64,000 nucleotides of DNA. It comes from Gyrodactylus bullatarudis (taxonomy: Eukaryota; Platyhelminthes; Monogenea; Gyrodactylidea; Gyrodactylidae). This document shows, piece by piece, positions 34,118 to 44,504 of the stretch. Under the pieces are notes generated by a model, which was given only the letters and a program-made list of their open reading frames with translations, searched no databases and was not told the DNA's origin. A program made the position numbers and the translations under genes. Position 1 is the first letter of the stretch. The number at the start of each line of letters is the position of its first letter. The stretch lies in the NCBI GenBank assembly GCA_012064415.1, contig SSNU01000311.1, positions 280,787 to 344,786 of the forward strand. Direction: 5' to 3'.

Positions 34118-36495
34118 TAGAGAGTTTTAGTTTTTTTTCAGCTTACATTTTAAAATAGGTTAAAACAAACCTACTAAAGTCTGGTACATTTCGCCACTAG
34201 TTTTAAATCATAATAGAATTGTTATCAGTATAAAACTATCCTATGCTTTATTCTTTTAGAGACGCCAGAAAATTCCTGCTTCATCCGTATTTTAATATGT
34301 CTTCTCTTCGAAATCTTTGTAACGGCTGATTTTCTTTTCGATCTAAATGTCAATAATATTCAGGTTAATAAATCCTGATGTTCTAGTTTATGAAACTTTT
34401 CTTTAATTGTGTATAGATATACCTCTTCACATGTGAAATCATAGAAAGCCATCTTTTTTGCCGTCCTAATAACAACATTTTTTCATAGATTCTTTGGCGA
34501 AATGAAGCCCTCACTTGATTTCCTGCTTTTTTAAAATATTTTTATCATGATCCGTTGAGTTCTCTTTCAATTCTAAGACAGCAAAGATCAATATTGTTTA
34601 TCTAATAAAGTTCAATCTAGCTGAAATTTCTCTATTACTGGCTATTTATTTTTTTTGAACCTTAAAACTAAATTCTATATAATTTTTTATAATAGTAATA
34701 CAACATATACTTGTAAGTAACTTGGATTTTATATAATCTATTTTGAATAGAATTCAATAAATCTATACGGTCTCTTATCAAATGTCAAATAGTTTTTTTC
34801 ACAAAATACATTGGTGTGTTTTTAGAGACATCATCAGTTTCCTTGTCTAATCGTGATCCAAAAACCCACTTTGAATCACGCCTCCACTTTTAAATTAACA
34901 AAGATTTTTAACTCAAAGTTCTAAAAATGGAATTTTCCCGCTAACTCGATATTTGAAATAATATAATAACTAAATTAATTAACGAAAATATTTATTGTAA
35001 CTGTTTTCTGAAATTGATATTGGTTTCAAGGAAAAATACTGAGAAATATCCTTTTACATTTATAATATCTTGAGAAATTCCAATGGAAAAATATTTAAAA
35101 TTGAATATGATCAACTCTGCTATAGTCTACCTTTGAAAACCTCTTCCAGTCTGATGATCTGGTTACACGTAATGAAATGTTATTGTCGGTGAAGAGCGTC
35201 TTGCGGCAAGTTTGAAGGCGTTCTGAATAATAAACTGTCATGCATTTGACATCCAGAAAACATCTTCAAATATAAATATTTTTTAACAAATAAAATACAA
35301 AAACTTTGAAACGCAATATCTTTGCAAGGAAAAGTCAATATGCAGTGAAAGCTACACAGATGGAAAGATCAGAAGAAGCTCTATTCAAATATGTAAAAAT
35401 TAAAAATTATTGTAAAAAATATGTAATAACACTACTTTCAAGTAGCTTCATAAAAATGAGATTGAAAAGTGTTTGATTTTCCACACGCAAGTCTCAGGTA
35501 CAACTGTAGTTAAATATTTTCTGATGATCAATAGATTTTATATTGAATAAGTATATTCAACATCCTAAAAAATACATATCAAAAAGAGGAACTAAAATAT
35601 TTAAAGGCCTTTTCTAACGAGCAATAAGATGCATTTAAAAATATTTCTCCTCAAGTCGACCTGCCTTTTCGAATTTATGTACACTTTTGCACCAGTTAAT
35701 TTGCAGAAAAAATTAGCTTTCTAGCTCAATTTATAACAAGGATATTCTCATTGGGAATTTTTTTTCATTGAAATGAAAGTTAAAGAATGAATTCAAGAGA
35801 AACTTGAGTGAGAATTTTTCATTGATTTTTTTTAACATTGTGATTATCTAATTATGATACATGTGAGCGAAGCTATGAGCAATAATTATAATTTATAATT
35901 GAGGGTTGCAACTTTCTAATGCAAGAATTGTGAGGATGTCGGATGAAAACCTCATTTTAATTTGGAATCTTATTCGAGTTTAATGAAATAATTTACTAGC
36001 TTTTACATGGTACTGATCTGAAAAAAATTCTGTACAAATTAAGACCAAAATCAGGAAAAATAAAAGTTTTGAACAATATTATTTTTGTATACTTGTCCTA
36101 CTTCGTATTAGGTTGATGGATAAAAATAGAATGTGCATATTCTCAGCCACGAAAACTGATCCACTAGTGTGTGAATGTATTCAAAAATTTTATATTACTC
36201 TTTATTGAACCTCAAGCAAAGATTGTAGCATTAATAAAGTTCTCACTGTCTGTTTATGACCATCATCGCGTGAATCATAGGATTTTATATTTTTCAAAAA
36301 AATGTTCTAGCAAGTTACTATTTTCTTTGCAAGTTCTGGTATTTTAATTTGTATAAATAAATGAATAACTAGCTAAACATAAATTTAAAAGCTGTTAAAT
36401 TTTAAATGTTGTAGGATCTTGATATTGTATCGATTAAAAATTGTCAACAAAGATGACCAATTCTTTGAAGCACTTATTTGTTATTACTTATTAGA
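34118..36495. other. AT-rich intergenic sequence
   Basis: I see no gene or bounded repeat in this stretch. Confidence 0.4.
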
Positions 36496-36590
36496 TTCAC
36501 ATGGATATAGTAATAACCAGTGACCACACTTTGCTAGTAGGTTTAATGTCTAAAAACACTGTAATTTCTACATTGTGCTTACTTATTTGG
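36496..36590. repeat. Single-arm copy of the palindromic element family
   Basis: About 90 bp, with TTCACATGGATATAGTAATA and CACTTTGCTAGTAGG, match the right arm and flank of the large palindrome at 56443-56789 and its downstream sequence to about 56810. The match runs beyond the palindrome edge, so the family is longer than one arm. The following frame at 36657-36848 is unassigned. Confidence 0.75.
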
Positions 36591-37026
36591 TTTGGTTTCA
36601 GGTTTGAACCCTCTATTGGTTAGAAGTTTGGCAAAGTTAAAAATCAATCGTCTTCTATGGTCGAGCATGTGTATTCCTTAAGAAGTGTAGCTTATGATAA
36701 ACATTTCTTACTCTCAGCTTTCAAAATTATTAAAAATAAATATGACATTATGAACTGTGATAATCTCCACTCTATAAAGTCCATCATGAGTCATATCCAA
36801 TCTAAAATAGACTACTCTATTACTTTATTATACCCTGATCTTCACTAAAATTCCAGATTATACATGATTATTGATTTTAAAATTTTTGAGATTTACATGA
36901 TTGATTGGCTCTTGTGCGATATTTCAAAATCCCTCATCCATTAATGATTCCTTTTGAAAAACCCAGATTACCATTATTATTATTTATTTATCCCATTGTA
37001 CAATGTACAATGTACATATTGAGTAC

Positions 37027-37032
37027 TTTATT
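37027..37032 (-). terminator. Poly(A) signal of the C-type-lectin-like gene
   Basis: A minus-strand AATAAA lies about 30 nt after the TAA stop of the gene at 37064. Confidence 0.6.
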
Positions 37033-37063
37033 TAATACAGATTTTCTTTCTAACTAAAAAAAC

Positions 37064-37645
37064 TTACAATCTGAGGCAGCTTCTTATATTCCTTACATTA
37101 AATAAACTGATATTATTCAATGATTGAAATTTGGAATAGATATAGTCATCTCTTGAGTATTCACCAAACTTTGGATATTGCTCTATTTTAAACTCCAAGA
37201 TTTCATTGAACTTTGTCTCCTTGTAGTACGAGTCGTCTTCAATACACAAGGCGTTAGCAGTAACAGTATGATGGTTGACTCTTAAAACATTGTTGATGTA
37301 TTCAAATGTCGATCCGCTCGTTATGAGTCTAAAAGGTACTTGATTCAAACCCATTAGCTGGTTAAATTTCAGTGTAAGCTTTGAAGATAAAAACGACTGG
37401 CTATCCATAATGTCACAGTTTGTCTGGCCTAAAGAAACCGCTTCTTCGTAAGTGGCCAGACGGGAGTTTTTGTTGAAGCATATACTCCACGACTCATAAT
37501 CATTTGTTAAGTTACTTGACAAGTACCAACATTTTTTGTTTGTCAATATAAAATCTGGATTCATACATACGCCCAGAATAGTTCTGATCAAGTTTGCCAT
37601 AATAAAAGAGGCTCTCAAAATCGATTTCTGATGTTTATAATGCAT
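37064..37645 (-). CDS. C-type-lectin-like protein, divergent
   Basis: I start this single-exon gene at the ATG at 37645, because a TATA-like TATATAAC sits about 40 nt upstream (37685-37691) and the frame's earlier codon is TTG. The product is 193 aa. It carries the first half of a C-type lectin fold: KKCWYLSSN, then ESWSICFNKNSRLATYEEA, matching the usual CYYF...W..A...C...GGRLA pattern. A later Cys in NALCIEDD may close the long loop. The calcium-binding WND and EPN signatures are absent, so sugar binding is doubtful. The N-terminus is basic and lacks a convincing signal peptide. It belongs to a minus-strand run of small genes, most for secreted products. Function unknown. Confidence 0.5.
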   Translation of the reverse strand: MHYKHQKSILRASFIMANLIRTILGVCMNPDFILTNKKCWYLSSNLTNDYESWSICFNKNSRLATYEEAVSLGQTNCDIMDSQSFLSSKLTLKFNQLMGLNQVPFRLITSGSTFEYINNVLRVNHHTVTANALCIEDDSYYKETKFNEILEFKIEQYPKFGEYSRDDYIYSKFQSLNNISLFNVRNIRSCLRL

Positions 37646-38315
37646 TTTAAAAATTCTCTTATTTTCCAAATTCTCATATCTATGTTATATATGTGAATTT
37701 CTTTTTCTAGAATTGATGTAAACAAGTACAATGCATGATTTTCCTCTATTATTTATAATCTCAAGTTTTAAGTGGTAATTTTGAACAAAGAAGCTGTACC
37801 AACTACTCAATGTCTATTCTTTTACAGGAACAAGTTATGTCTTAAAAAAGGGAATATTTCTTGTCTTTAATAATGCTAGCTCGGCTCAAATTCAATGTTA
37901 TTTTCTCTCAGATGATGAGGATTATATTAATTATTAAAGTTTCTAGGTTATTCGTTTTAAAGTTATTCAGATTTTCATAGCCTAAAAATTTGCTATCATT
38001 CAATGTTATAATAATTATTCATTAAAGAAATTGTTCTGACAATAATATCAGCTGAATTTTTTATTTTTTCTTTTCCTCTAGCCTTCTCAAGTTCCTAATT
38101 TCGAAATCTTAGCTTTAGAAGAATTAGTTAGAATATAACCGATTTCTTTTCAAAGTCTCTTCTAAACTTTTCGGTACTGAGATGTTCAAGAACCTTTCCG
38201 AGTATGAAACACTTGTGATTTCAGATCTGAAAAAAAACTAAATTTCCGCATATTATCAGATCAAGAAGAACTTTAATACCCTAAGATTATATTTTCCATT
38301 TGCTTACAGGTGTTA
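37646..38315. other. Intergenic spacer with promoter of the lectin-like gene
   Basis: The TATA-like TATATAAC (minus strand, 37685-37691) is the only feature I can support here. Confidence 0.5.
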
Positions 38316-39065
38316 TTATTTCTTCTTATATTCATTGAACGTCAGTGGACTGTTGAATTTGGCTGCTCCAACAAGGCACCCTTTCAACTTCAATGCAACT
38401 CCTGCAACATTGATGGTGCGTAAACTGCAGCCAATCTTATTCATTGGTGAATCCAGGAAAGGAAACTTTATTGATTGGACACAAAACTTGCCAATGTCCT
38501 GGGCAGATGCCTCCTCTACTGTAAGGGCTCTTATATAAATAAGATTTGGGTCAATATCCGTGAGATTAGTTGAAAAATTTGGCAATAGCTGATAGCTAAT
38601 TTCCTTTGGAGTTAAATCAGACATTTTAATAGTTTCATTGTCCAATTTTCTCTTTACCTCGTGGACTAGAATTTCTGATGGATAGAAACTAGTGTAAACC
38701 TGCTCCTTGCGTCCAATGAAATCTATGAAACGAAAGCGTTCATCATTGATTTGGTCCAATAACTCATTTTCATTGCCGTTATATACGAGGCAATATTCAC
38801 TAGGTGCCAAAATATGGCAATCTATTCTCATAGACTTTGGATGTGAAATGAGAATATGCTCGTCTGTCGTGATATTTCCATTCTCTCGGATCCTTACACG
38901 ACCCGTGCTATAAACCTCGTACTTCTTATCAACAATTTTATTTTCGCTCAGAGATTTTCTTGCATGATCCCTGACATAGGTGAGATAACTTGCATATTCG
39001 TTCCTCAACTCTGGAGTTATTTCAGCACTCACAGTTATTGCCAATAGAACAATCAAGAGCAACAT
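38316..39065 (-). CDS. Secreted protein of unknown family, 249 aa
   Basis: The true start is the ATG at 39065; the frame extends upstream only to a TTG. A TATA-like TATTTAAG lies about 30 nt before this ATG. Residues 1-14 are a signal peptide (MLLLIVLLAITVSA). The mature part has several N-glycosylation sites (NIT, NET, NFS, NLT) and six cysteines, including the pairs DCHILAPSEYC and GCSLRTI...KGC. I recognise no domain. Charged, evenly distributed residues and the closed frame over 249 codons make it a genuine gene. It lies between a lectin-like gene and an S1 protease, all on the minus strand without introns. It might be a carrier or inhibitor co-secreted with the proteases, but the sequence does not show this. 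Confidence 0.75.
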   Translation of the reverse strand: MLLLIVLLAITVSAEITPELRNEYASYLTYVRDHARKSLSENKIVDKKYEVYSTGRVRIRENGNITTDEHILISHPKSMRIDCHILAPSEYCLVYNGNENELLDQINDERFRFIDFIGRKEQVYTSFYPSEILVHEVKRKLDNETIKMSDLTPKEISYQLLPNFSTNLTDIDPNLIYIRALTVEEASAQDIGKFCVQSIKFPFLDSPMNKIGCSLRTINVAGVALKLKGCLVGAAKFNSPLTFNEYKKK

Positions 39066-39690
39066 CTTTTTTATCAATCAAAATAAGATTGACTTAAATA
39101 CTATTTCAATAAGATGCAGATGCCAAAAATTTGTAAATCAGTGAAAAAATGATGTTTTTGGACTAATTTTCAATGTGATTCAAAAAAACTTTATTTCTAA
39201 TAATCGTATCTTTACTTCTTGTTTTTATGTTTATTGAAAAGAAATTTGATTCAGATTTGATACCTTCATAAAGTTTAAACAATTAATAATTATTAAGCTG
39301 ATCATAATAAAATACAATAACATTTCAGATTAGGTTGACCCCATCTATGGTTAGTCCTCTTCTCTTCAAAATTAGTTTGAAAGAAAATGTCTTTCCTTGA
39401 AAATGTGTGTAACTTTAAATGGATTGAAACTCATAGTATGTTTTGGGATTATATTTATCGATATCAATATGAAATTGATAATAAATCGAATCTCAACATT
39501 TAAAATCATATTGATTATATTAGAGCTTTAAATTAATATTTAATTTCGATCCTAATTTTATTCTGAAACCAGCAAAATTTCTAAATATTTTGATGGTTGT
39601 GTTACTTGTAACAGTTTAGACTATACTTGATTAGCTTTGAAAGCAAAATGAGGAATTAGTGAATTAATTATTAATTTTTTTCTCTAAGAT
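39066..39690. other. Intergenic spacer in secretory gene cluster
   Basis: It contains the TATA-like TATTTAAG (minus strand, 39093-39100) of the upstream secreted protein gene and AT-rich sequence. I see nothing else. Confidence 0.45.
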
Positions 39691-40443
39691 TCAAATATAT
39701 TTTTTAACAAATTCTGCTCTTCCCTTATAGCTGACCCAGACCATGTATTTCCCATCTTGCACAGTACTTGATATACCTGAAACACCTCCGTAGATTTTAT
39801 TCTTATCTGGAACAAATAATGGTCCACCAGAATCTCCACTTGTCACATGTTGTTTGTTCTCTTCATTGAGTAGTGCACAAATTGGTTCGAATTTATATTG
39901 ATACGGACACTCAGTAGTTTTGAGAGCCCCAACTTTCAAGACACCACTCACACCTTCGTCAACACCATATCCAATAGCAATAACGCTTGTACCAATTGGA
40001 AGATCCTCACTAAGATTTACTCCAATAATTGTAACACCTTTTAAGGTTGAAGCATCCCCCTCTATCTTTGCTATGGCTGTATCAGAAGATTCAGAATCGT
40101 AGTCTTCAACTTTACTTCCAGTTCTGAGGTTTTCACAATTCTTGTACTTTGGATCTGCAACAAGTTCCTTTAGAGAAACAACATAACCTCCCTTATCACT
40201 TGATACATTTCTTAGGAAAATTGCCATTATTATTGGGTTAGCCTCGCACACACAATGAGCTGCTGTCAAAATGATATTTTTCGATGCCAAGGATCCAGTA
40301 CAGAGGTAATCGGGACTAAGCAAGAGCGTGACCCAAGGATATTTAGTTATTTCTCCCAAAGTTCCTTTGTGTACCGACAGCCTAGCCGATGTTACGTAAG
40401 TAATCAATACCGTTACTGTTATTAATAAAACTATAGATTTCAT
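39691..40443 (-). CDS. Secreted S1 (trypsin-fold) serine protease, atypical
   Basis: This intronless 250-aa preproprotein has a signal peptide ending near VTSA. The catalytic triad is complete: His in LTAAHCVC, Asp in SSDTAIAKI and Ser in SGDSGGP. The mature start is not the usual IVGG but SVHKGTLGE before YPWVTLL. The specificity pocket is odd. The residue six before the catalytic Ser (189 in chymotrypsin numbering) is His by alignment, position 191 is not Cys, and the SWG strand is replaced by GVSGISS. An extra Cys pair (CVC after the His, and KNCE) is shared with its two local paralogs. It is probably a secreted digestive or host-interaction enzyme, with cleavage preference not predictable from the pocket. 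A TATA box (40475-40483) fixes the start at 40443. Confidence 0.93.
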   Translation of the reverse strand: MKSIVLLITVTVLITYVTSARLSVHKGTLGEITKYPWVTLLLSPDYLCTGSLASKNIILTAAHCVCEANPIIMAIFLRNVSSDKGGYVVSLKELVADPKYKNCENLRTGSKVEDYDSESSDTAIAKIEGDASTLKGVTIIGVNLSEDLPIGTSVIAIGYGVDEGVSGVLKVGALKTTECPYQYKFEPICALLNEENKQHVTSGDSGGPLFVPDKNKIYGGVSGISSTVQDGKYMVWVSYKGRAEFVKKYI

Positions 40444-40474
40444 ATTTCAGAATAACTACATTGAATTCTCTATT

Positions 40475-40483
40475 TTTTATATA
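40475..40483 (-). promoter_or_regulatory. TATA box of S1 protease gene 1
   Basis: Minus-strand TATATAAAA lies 32-40 nt upstream of the ATG, so the 5' UTR can be only about ten nucleotides. Confidence 0.7.
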
Positions 40484-41106
40484 GAAAAAAATCTTTTTAG
40501 CATGTTCTCTGTAAAAATCAATGCAAACGTTTTCAATACTAATTCGAATAAGTATGCTTATTCTATAAAATATTTCTATTGTAAATGTAATATCGTTATG
40601 ATTATAAAAAGAAATTATTCTTATCAAGGTATATAAAAATTTTCACAATTTCTCAAGATTAAAAAAATCATTTTTAGGTACTTTGAATATAGCAGACTAG
40701 TATTGAATACTCTCGATCTTGACTCTTACTCATATTTTAATATTACTCATTTTATTCTTGAAGCAAATGAATTCTTAGTAAAGTAAGAATATGCCGGATT
40801 GTCAAGATCTCTATTCCGAGCATCACTAGTGTGATACAAGCTATATAAAAGGAGGTTTAACAAAATAAAAGAGATGGCCTTGTTGGTTCAAATTTATAGT
40901 TTTAAAATGAATTAAATTTTTCAAATATTTATCATTCATGATTAGGATATTTAATTTGTTCATTTTTATCTTAAATTGTCTCTTAATTCTCCACAAAACA
41001 ATAAAAAATTCCCGATGGTTGTAGTTACTATGTATAAAAATCAAAAGTACTTCAAGAAAACGCAAGATTCAATTTTTTAATTTTATTAAATTTACAATTA
41101 ATCTGA

Positions 41107-41787
41107 TTAAGAAAGATATTTTTTAATGTATTCCGCACGACCTCTGTAGCTAGACCAGACAACAAATTCTTTGCCCATCACTGTTTGAACAAATCCAGCA
41201 ACAACGCCGTAAATCAATTTCTCCTTCTCAGAATAAAGGGGTCCAACAGAGTCTCCACTGTCAACTAGTTGGTATCCATCTTCATTGACTAAAACATATA
41301 TTGGATCGTACTTGTATTCAACTGGGCATTTTGAAATTGTCAGGAGTTTCTTCTTAAATGTTGGAGTGTAGTCTTGTTCAGTTAGGCATGACTGGCATGA
41401 TTCTAGTCGTTTTGAAAATACTAACTGTAGATTTCAGTACGGCTATATCAGCAGCATCTGAATGTGCATAGGAAGGCTCGAGGCCTTTTTTAACTTCTTC
41501 GCAACCTCTATACTCTGGATCAATTGAGACCAGCTTTATGCTAAAAGCGTAACCCCTTTGTCAAAAATATTATTTTTCATAAAAATTCCCATATCAGGTT
41601 CTTTTACAGTGCAAACACAGTGAGCAGCTGTCACAATTAATTCTGACGAGATCAAAGATCCTGTACAGACATATGAATTCCCAGCTATCGCAGCAATCCA
41701 AGGATAATCAGCTATGTCACCATTGTAGATTGCATTGATCAACACTGACGAGAATAGCAGTGAAAATACAGTATTGTGTATTATCAT
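41107..41787 (-). pseudogene. S1 serine protease pseudogene
   Basis: A signal peptide and the first 80 residues are intact (IYNGDIADYPW, VTAAHCVC), with the ATG at 41787 and TATAAAA at 41821-41827. Then the frame breaks three ways. A frameshift lies near 41560, after which a different frame carries the Asp segment SDAADIAVLK. That frame stops shortly after RIMPVMP near 41400, with about 30 codons of the family sequence missing. The last segment resumes in another frame and ends at 41107. Its active-site motif reads SGDSVGP, so the first glycine of GDSGGP is Val. Homology to the neighbours at 39691 and 47566 is clear. This is a decayed tandem copy, not an intron-containing gene. Confidence 0.88.
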
Positions 41788-44266
41788 AGGTTTTATTAGA
41801 GTTTACGATGTTAGTTCTTATTTTATACGTACAAAACACGTATGAATCACGTATAGAGTTTATTAATCTACAATATTATCAAGATTTTAAGTAATAATCT
41901 TCTTGTAATTACTTATAAGTAGATACATACATCATATTTTTATTTTTTACGTGTATGTTAATTATGAAATAATCTCTCCAATTTATCATCATTTATAACG
42001 GAAATTCTATTAGCATTTAATATTTTTCTAATTAATTTTCCATATGTTAGGGTTTATGTTGTTGATAATAATTAATGGAAATTTATGTTGTTTAATGCTA
42101 CATTATCTGTCAAGATTCTTTAGGTAAATAATTATCTCTTACAGAGCTTGTTCTGATCTTGTTTCCTCACATTTTCTTGCCATAGTGCTAAATGAATATT
42201 CCGAATAATTCTTTATTTTCGGCAGATCAGAATATAGATTGTAGTTTTTATTTCTCTTTTTTGAATTAACATGGTCGTAATTTTTTTCAGAGAAAATTAA
42301 GAAACATCCCTCAAACTCCAGATAATACTTAAAGTTCACTTTTCTGCTACTTTGCTTATAACTGGAAAGAATTGGTTACTAACACCAAATGTACGCACAC
42401 ACAATAAATTTCCAAATAACATACAATGCAATTCTCTCTTGCCTATAGAAAACTTTTAAAGTGTAAACTCTTTTAAAAACTAATAAAAATTTTACTCCCA
42501 TTTGACCTTAAGAAATTAAGAAGGAATTTAGAAAGAACTATCTACATCTATTTTGTGCCTTTTTTGTCAACTTTTTAATACATGACTTAAAATTACTAGT
42601 AATATTTTGTACTTATTTATGGTAAAAATTAGTTCTTTATTGTCTGAAGGCTAAAAAATCTTTTATTTACAGGTTACTATGGGGCTGATGCGTGAAAAAC
42701 AAGGTCTCTGATTTATAGTTAGAAGTGTTTTTCACAATGTTCAAGATCCTGGCTCAAGAACTGACTAATGAGGGAAAAATATTTCCTGCATCTGTCATCG
42801 TGAGTTGATTTAATTCATTTTTTAATTGAAGTTCAGTATTCTCTGAATTCTTACTGAAAATCTATTTAAAAATCCAACAAACTGTTGAAGGAAGAACCAA
42901 GAAGAAGAGTGGAAAATAATTTGATAATTAAAAAAAGAGGCAAATTTCAAAATAGATTAATTAACTTAAGCGAACACACACTTTGTTAGTCTGGAGCATC
43001 CACTCGAAACTTTGCAGAACGATAGTCTAGGTTAGTTTGATTTATCCTCTCTAGAAATGATTAAAAAGCCAAAATTTTCATTTGGGAGTTAATCAGAGAA
43101 TTTTTAGGTGGGCTCATTAGAAACTGCGTGTCATTACCCCTTACCAGCAATTTCATCTCATAAAATATTCAACCCAAGAAATTATCATATTATCCCTAAT
43201 CACGTAATTATTTTTATCCCAAATTAGTTCTTCATTAATTATAAATAATAAACCTGAGCAGAGGTTATGCTAAAAATTATGATTTCAATTCTAAATACAG
43301 CCTAAAAGTTCTTCTCTATTCAAGGACTACTTATAACTATCCTTATCTTTGGAAAGACTTTCAGTTATAATTTTACTATCAATGCGCTTTTGCTGTTTAT
43401 GATCCTTGAATGGAAAAAAGAAAACACTCATCGTAATTGACACACGGAAAAAAAGAAAATTACTTTAATGTAGCTTATATATTCACTAAACTGGTGCAAT
43501 ATCTCAAAGTATAAACAAAAGTTTTTATTAGTGATAGATTATTTATTTCCTTGAAAGATACTCCAAAAAGATAAATACATATATCGAATGAATATCCCTT
43601 AAGTACCTTTCGAATTCATTTCTCGCAGTTTACTTTCTCAATAAGGATAACCCATAAAAAAGGGAAGAAGGATCATGGATAATAGGAGTGATAGGTAGAA
43701 TCTTTTTTCTTTGTCTTGATTTTAAACTCTCTTCCTCGATGTTGTTTACAGGATGGTGCTAACTTGAGGAGTTTTTTAGTGTTGGATGAAAAATTTGGGA
43801 ATATAATTGCATAAATAACCAAATAATTGCTGTTTAAACAGACAATAAGAGCTTCAAGAATTTCTGTCTGTTAGCTTGAAGAGAAATTTCCTCTTTTTTG
43901 ATAAGGAAATCAGATCAGTGTAGATTTTTTCTCTTAACTTCAAGATTAAATGTTTTGTTCCTGTCTACTCAGAAGTAATTCAACCATGTAATTTCACTTT
44001 AGCATGTGCAATAAAACATTTTTCAAGTTAAATCTTCAGATTTTGTCTATATTTTTCGATACATCTTTTCTGTACTATTCTTAAACGAATCGAGTCTAAG
44101 TAGATCTAATTTATTCTTGTAGAATTTGAAAGACTTTTGAATACCTATTTTAAATAATTTCAAAAAAGGACCCCAAAAATTTTCATAAGAAAAAAATTCA
44201 TTCCAAAATTTATTTAACACTTTTCCTGCTTGTGCGTGATCTTTTAAGTTTCTTATTTATTCAGAT
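41788..44266. other. Intergenic region with weak exon candidates
   Basis: At 42738 a plus-strand ATG begins MFKILAQELTNEGK and ends at a GTGAGT donor near 42801. At about 43755 an acceptor TTTACAG is followed by a frame-compatible segment DGANLRSFLVLDEKFGN ending in TAA. Joined, they would encode 41 aa. I regard this as possible but unproven. The rest is AT-rich and featureless. Confidence 0.2.
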
Positions 44267-44504
44267 TTTCGATGTCACAAAGCATAATAATCTCTGAGAA
44301 AGCTGCTTTCAAGGAGATTGCTTATGGGCCAGGATTTTCTAGAGAAACTCCTAACTTATTAGCCACAGTACACAGATGTACATAAGGATACCCATCTATC
44401 TTTGCAAAACTACAAGAGCAATGTAGTTTGTTGAAATTAACAACTCGATCTTTAGAAAATTTGTAAGAACCTAGATTTGTTGCAATAAACAGTATTGAAG
44501 GCAA
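44267..44504 (-). pseudogene. Decayed SWIM-domain transposon protein fragment
   Basis: This minus-strand remnant is homologous to the protein in the element at 18481-19371: VVNFNKLHCSCSFAKIDGYP matches VVNFNKLQCSCSFAMINGYP. The third zinc ligand Cys is now Tyr, about 20 codons upstream are deleted, and stops interrupt the segment that continues ISLKAAF-SEIIMLCDIENL. The 3' flank GAAAATTTTTGGGG is also shared. I find no terminal repeats at this copy. Confidence 0.75.

Noticed and set aside
34790..34900. Repeat shared with 50990-51090
   Set aside because: The similarity around TCTAATCNTGATCC is patchy and may be low-complexity coincidence.
36600..36640. tRNA T-loop-like GGTTTGAACCC
   Set aside because: No acceptor stem, D arm or anticodon arm can be drawn around it.
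37056..37072. GTAAGT at the end of the lectin-like frame as a splice donor
   Set aside because: The TAA stop lies within it and a poly(A) signal follows within about 30 nt, so the gene most simply ends here.
42738..43820. Two-exon 41-aa gene MFKILAQEL...
   Set aside because: The splice signals are compatible, but the intron is about 950 nt, the exons are tiny and there is no recognisable product; kept only as a low-confidence note.
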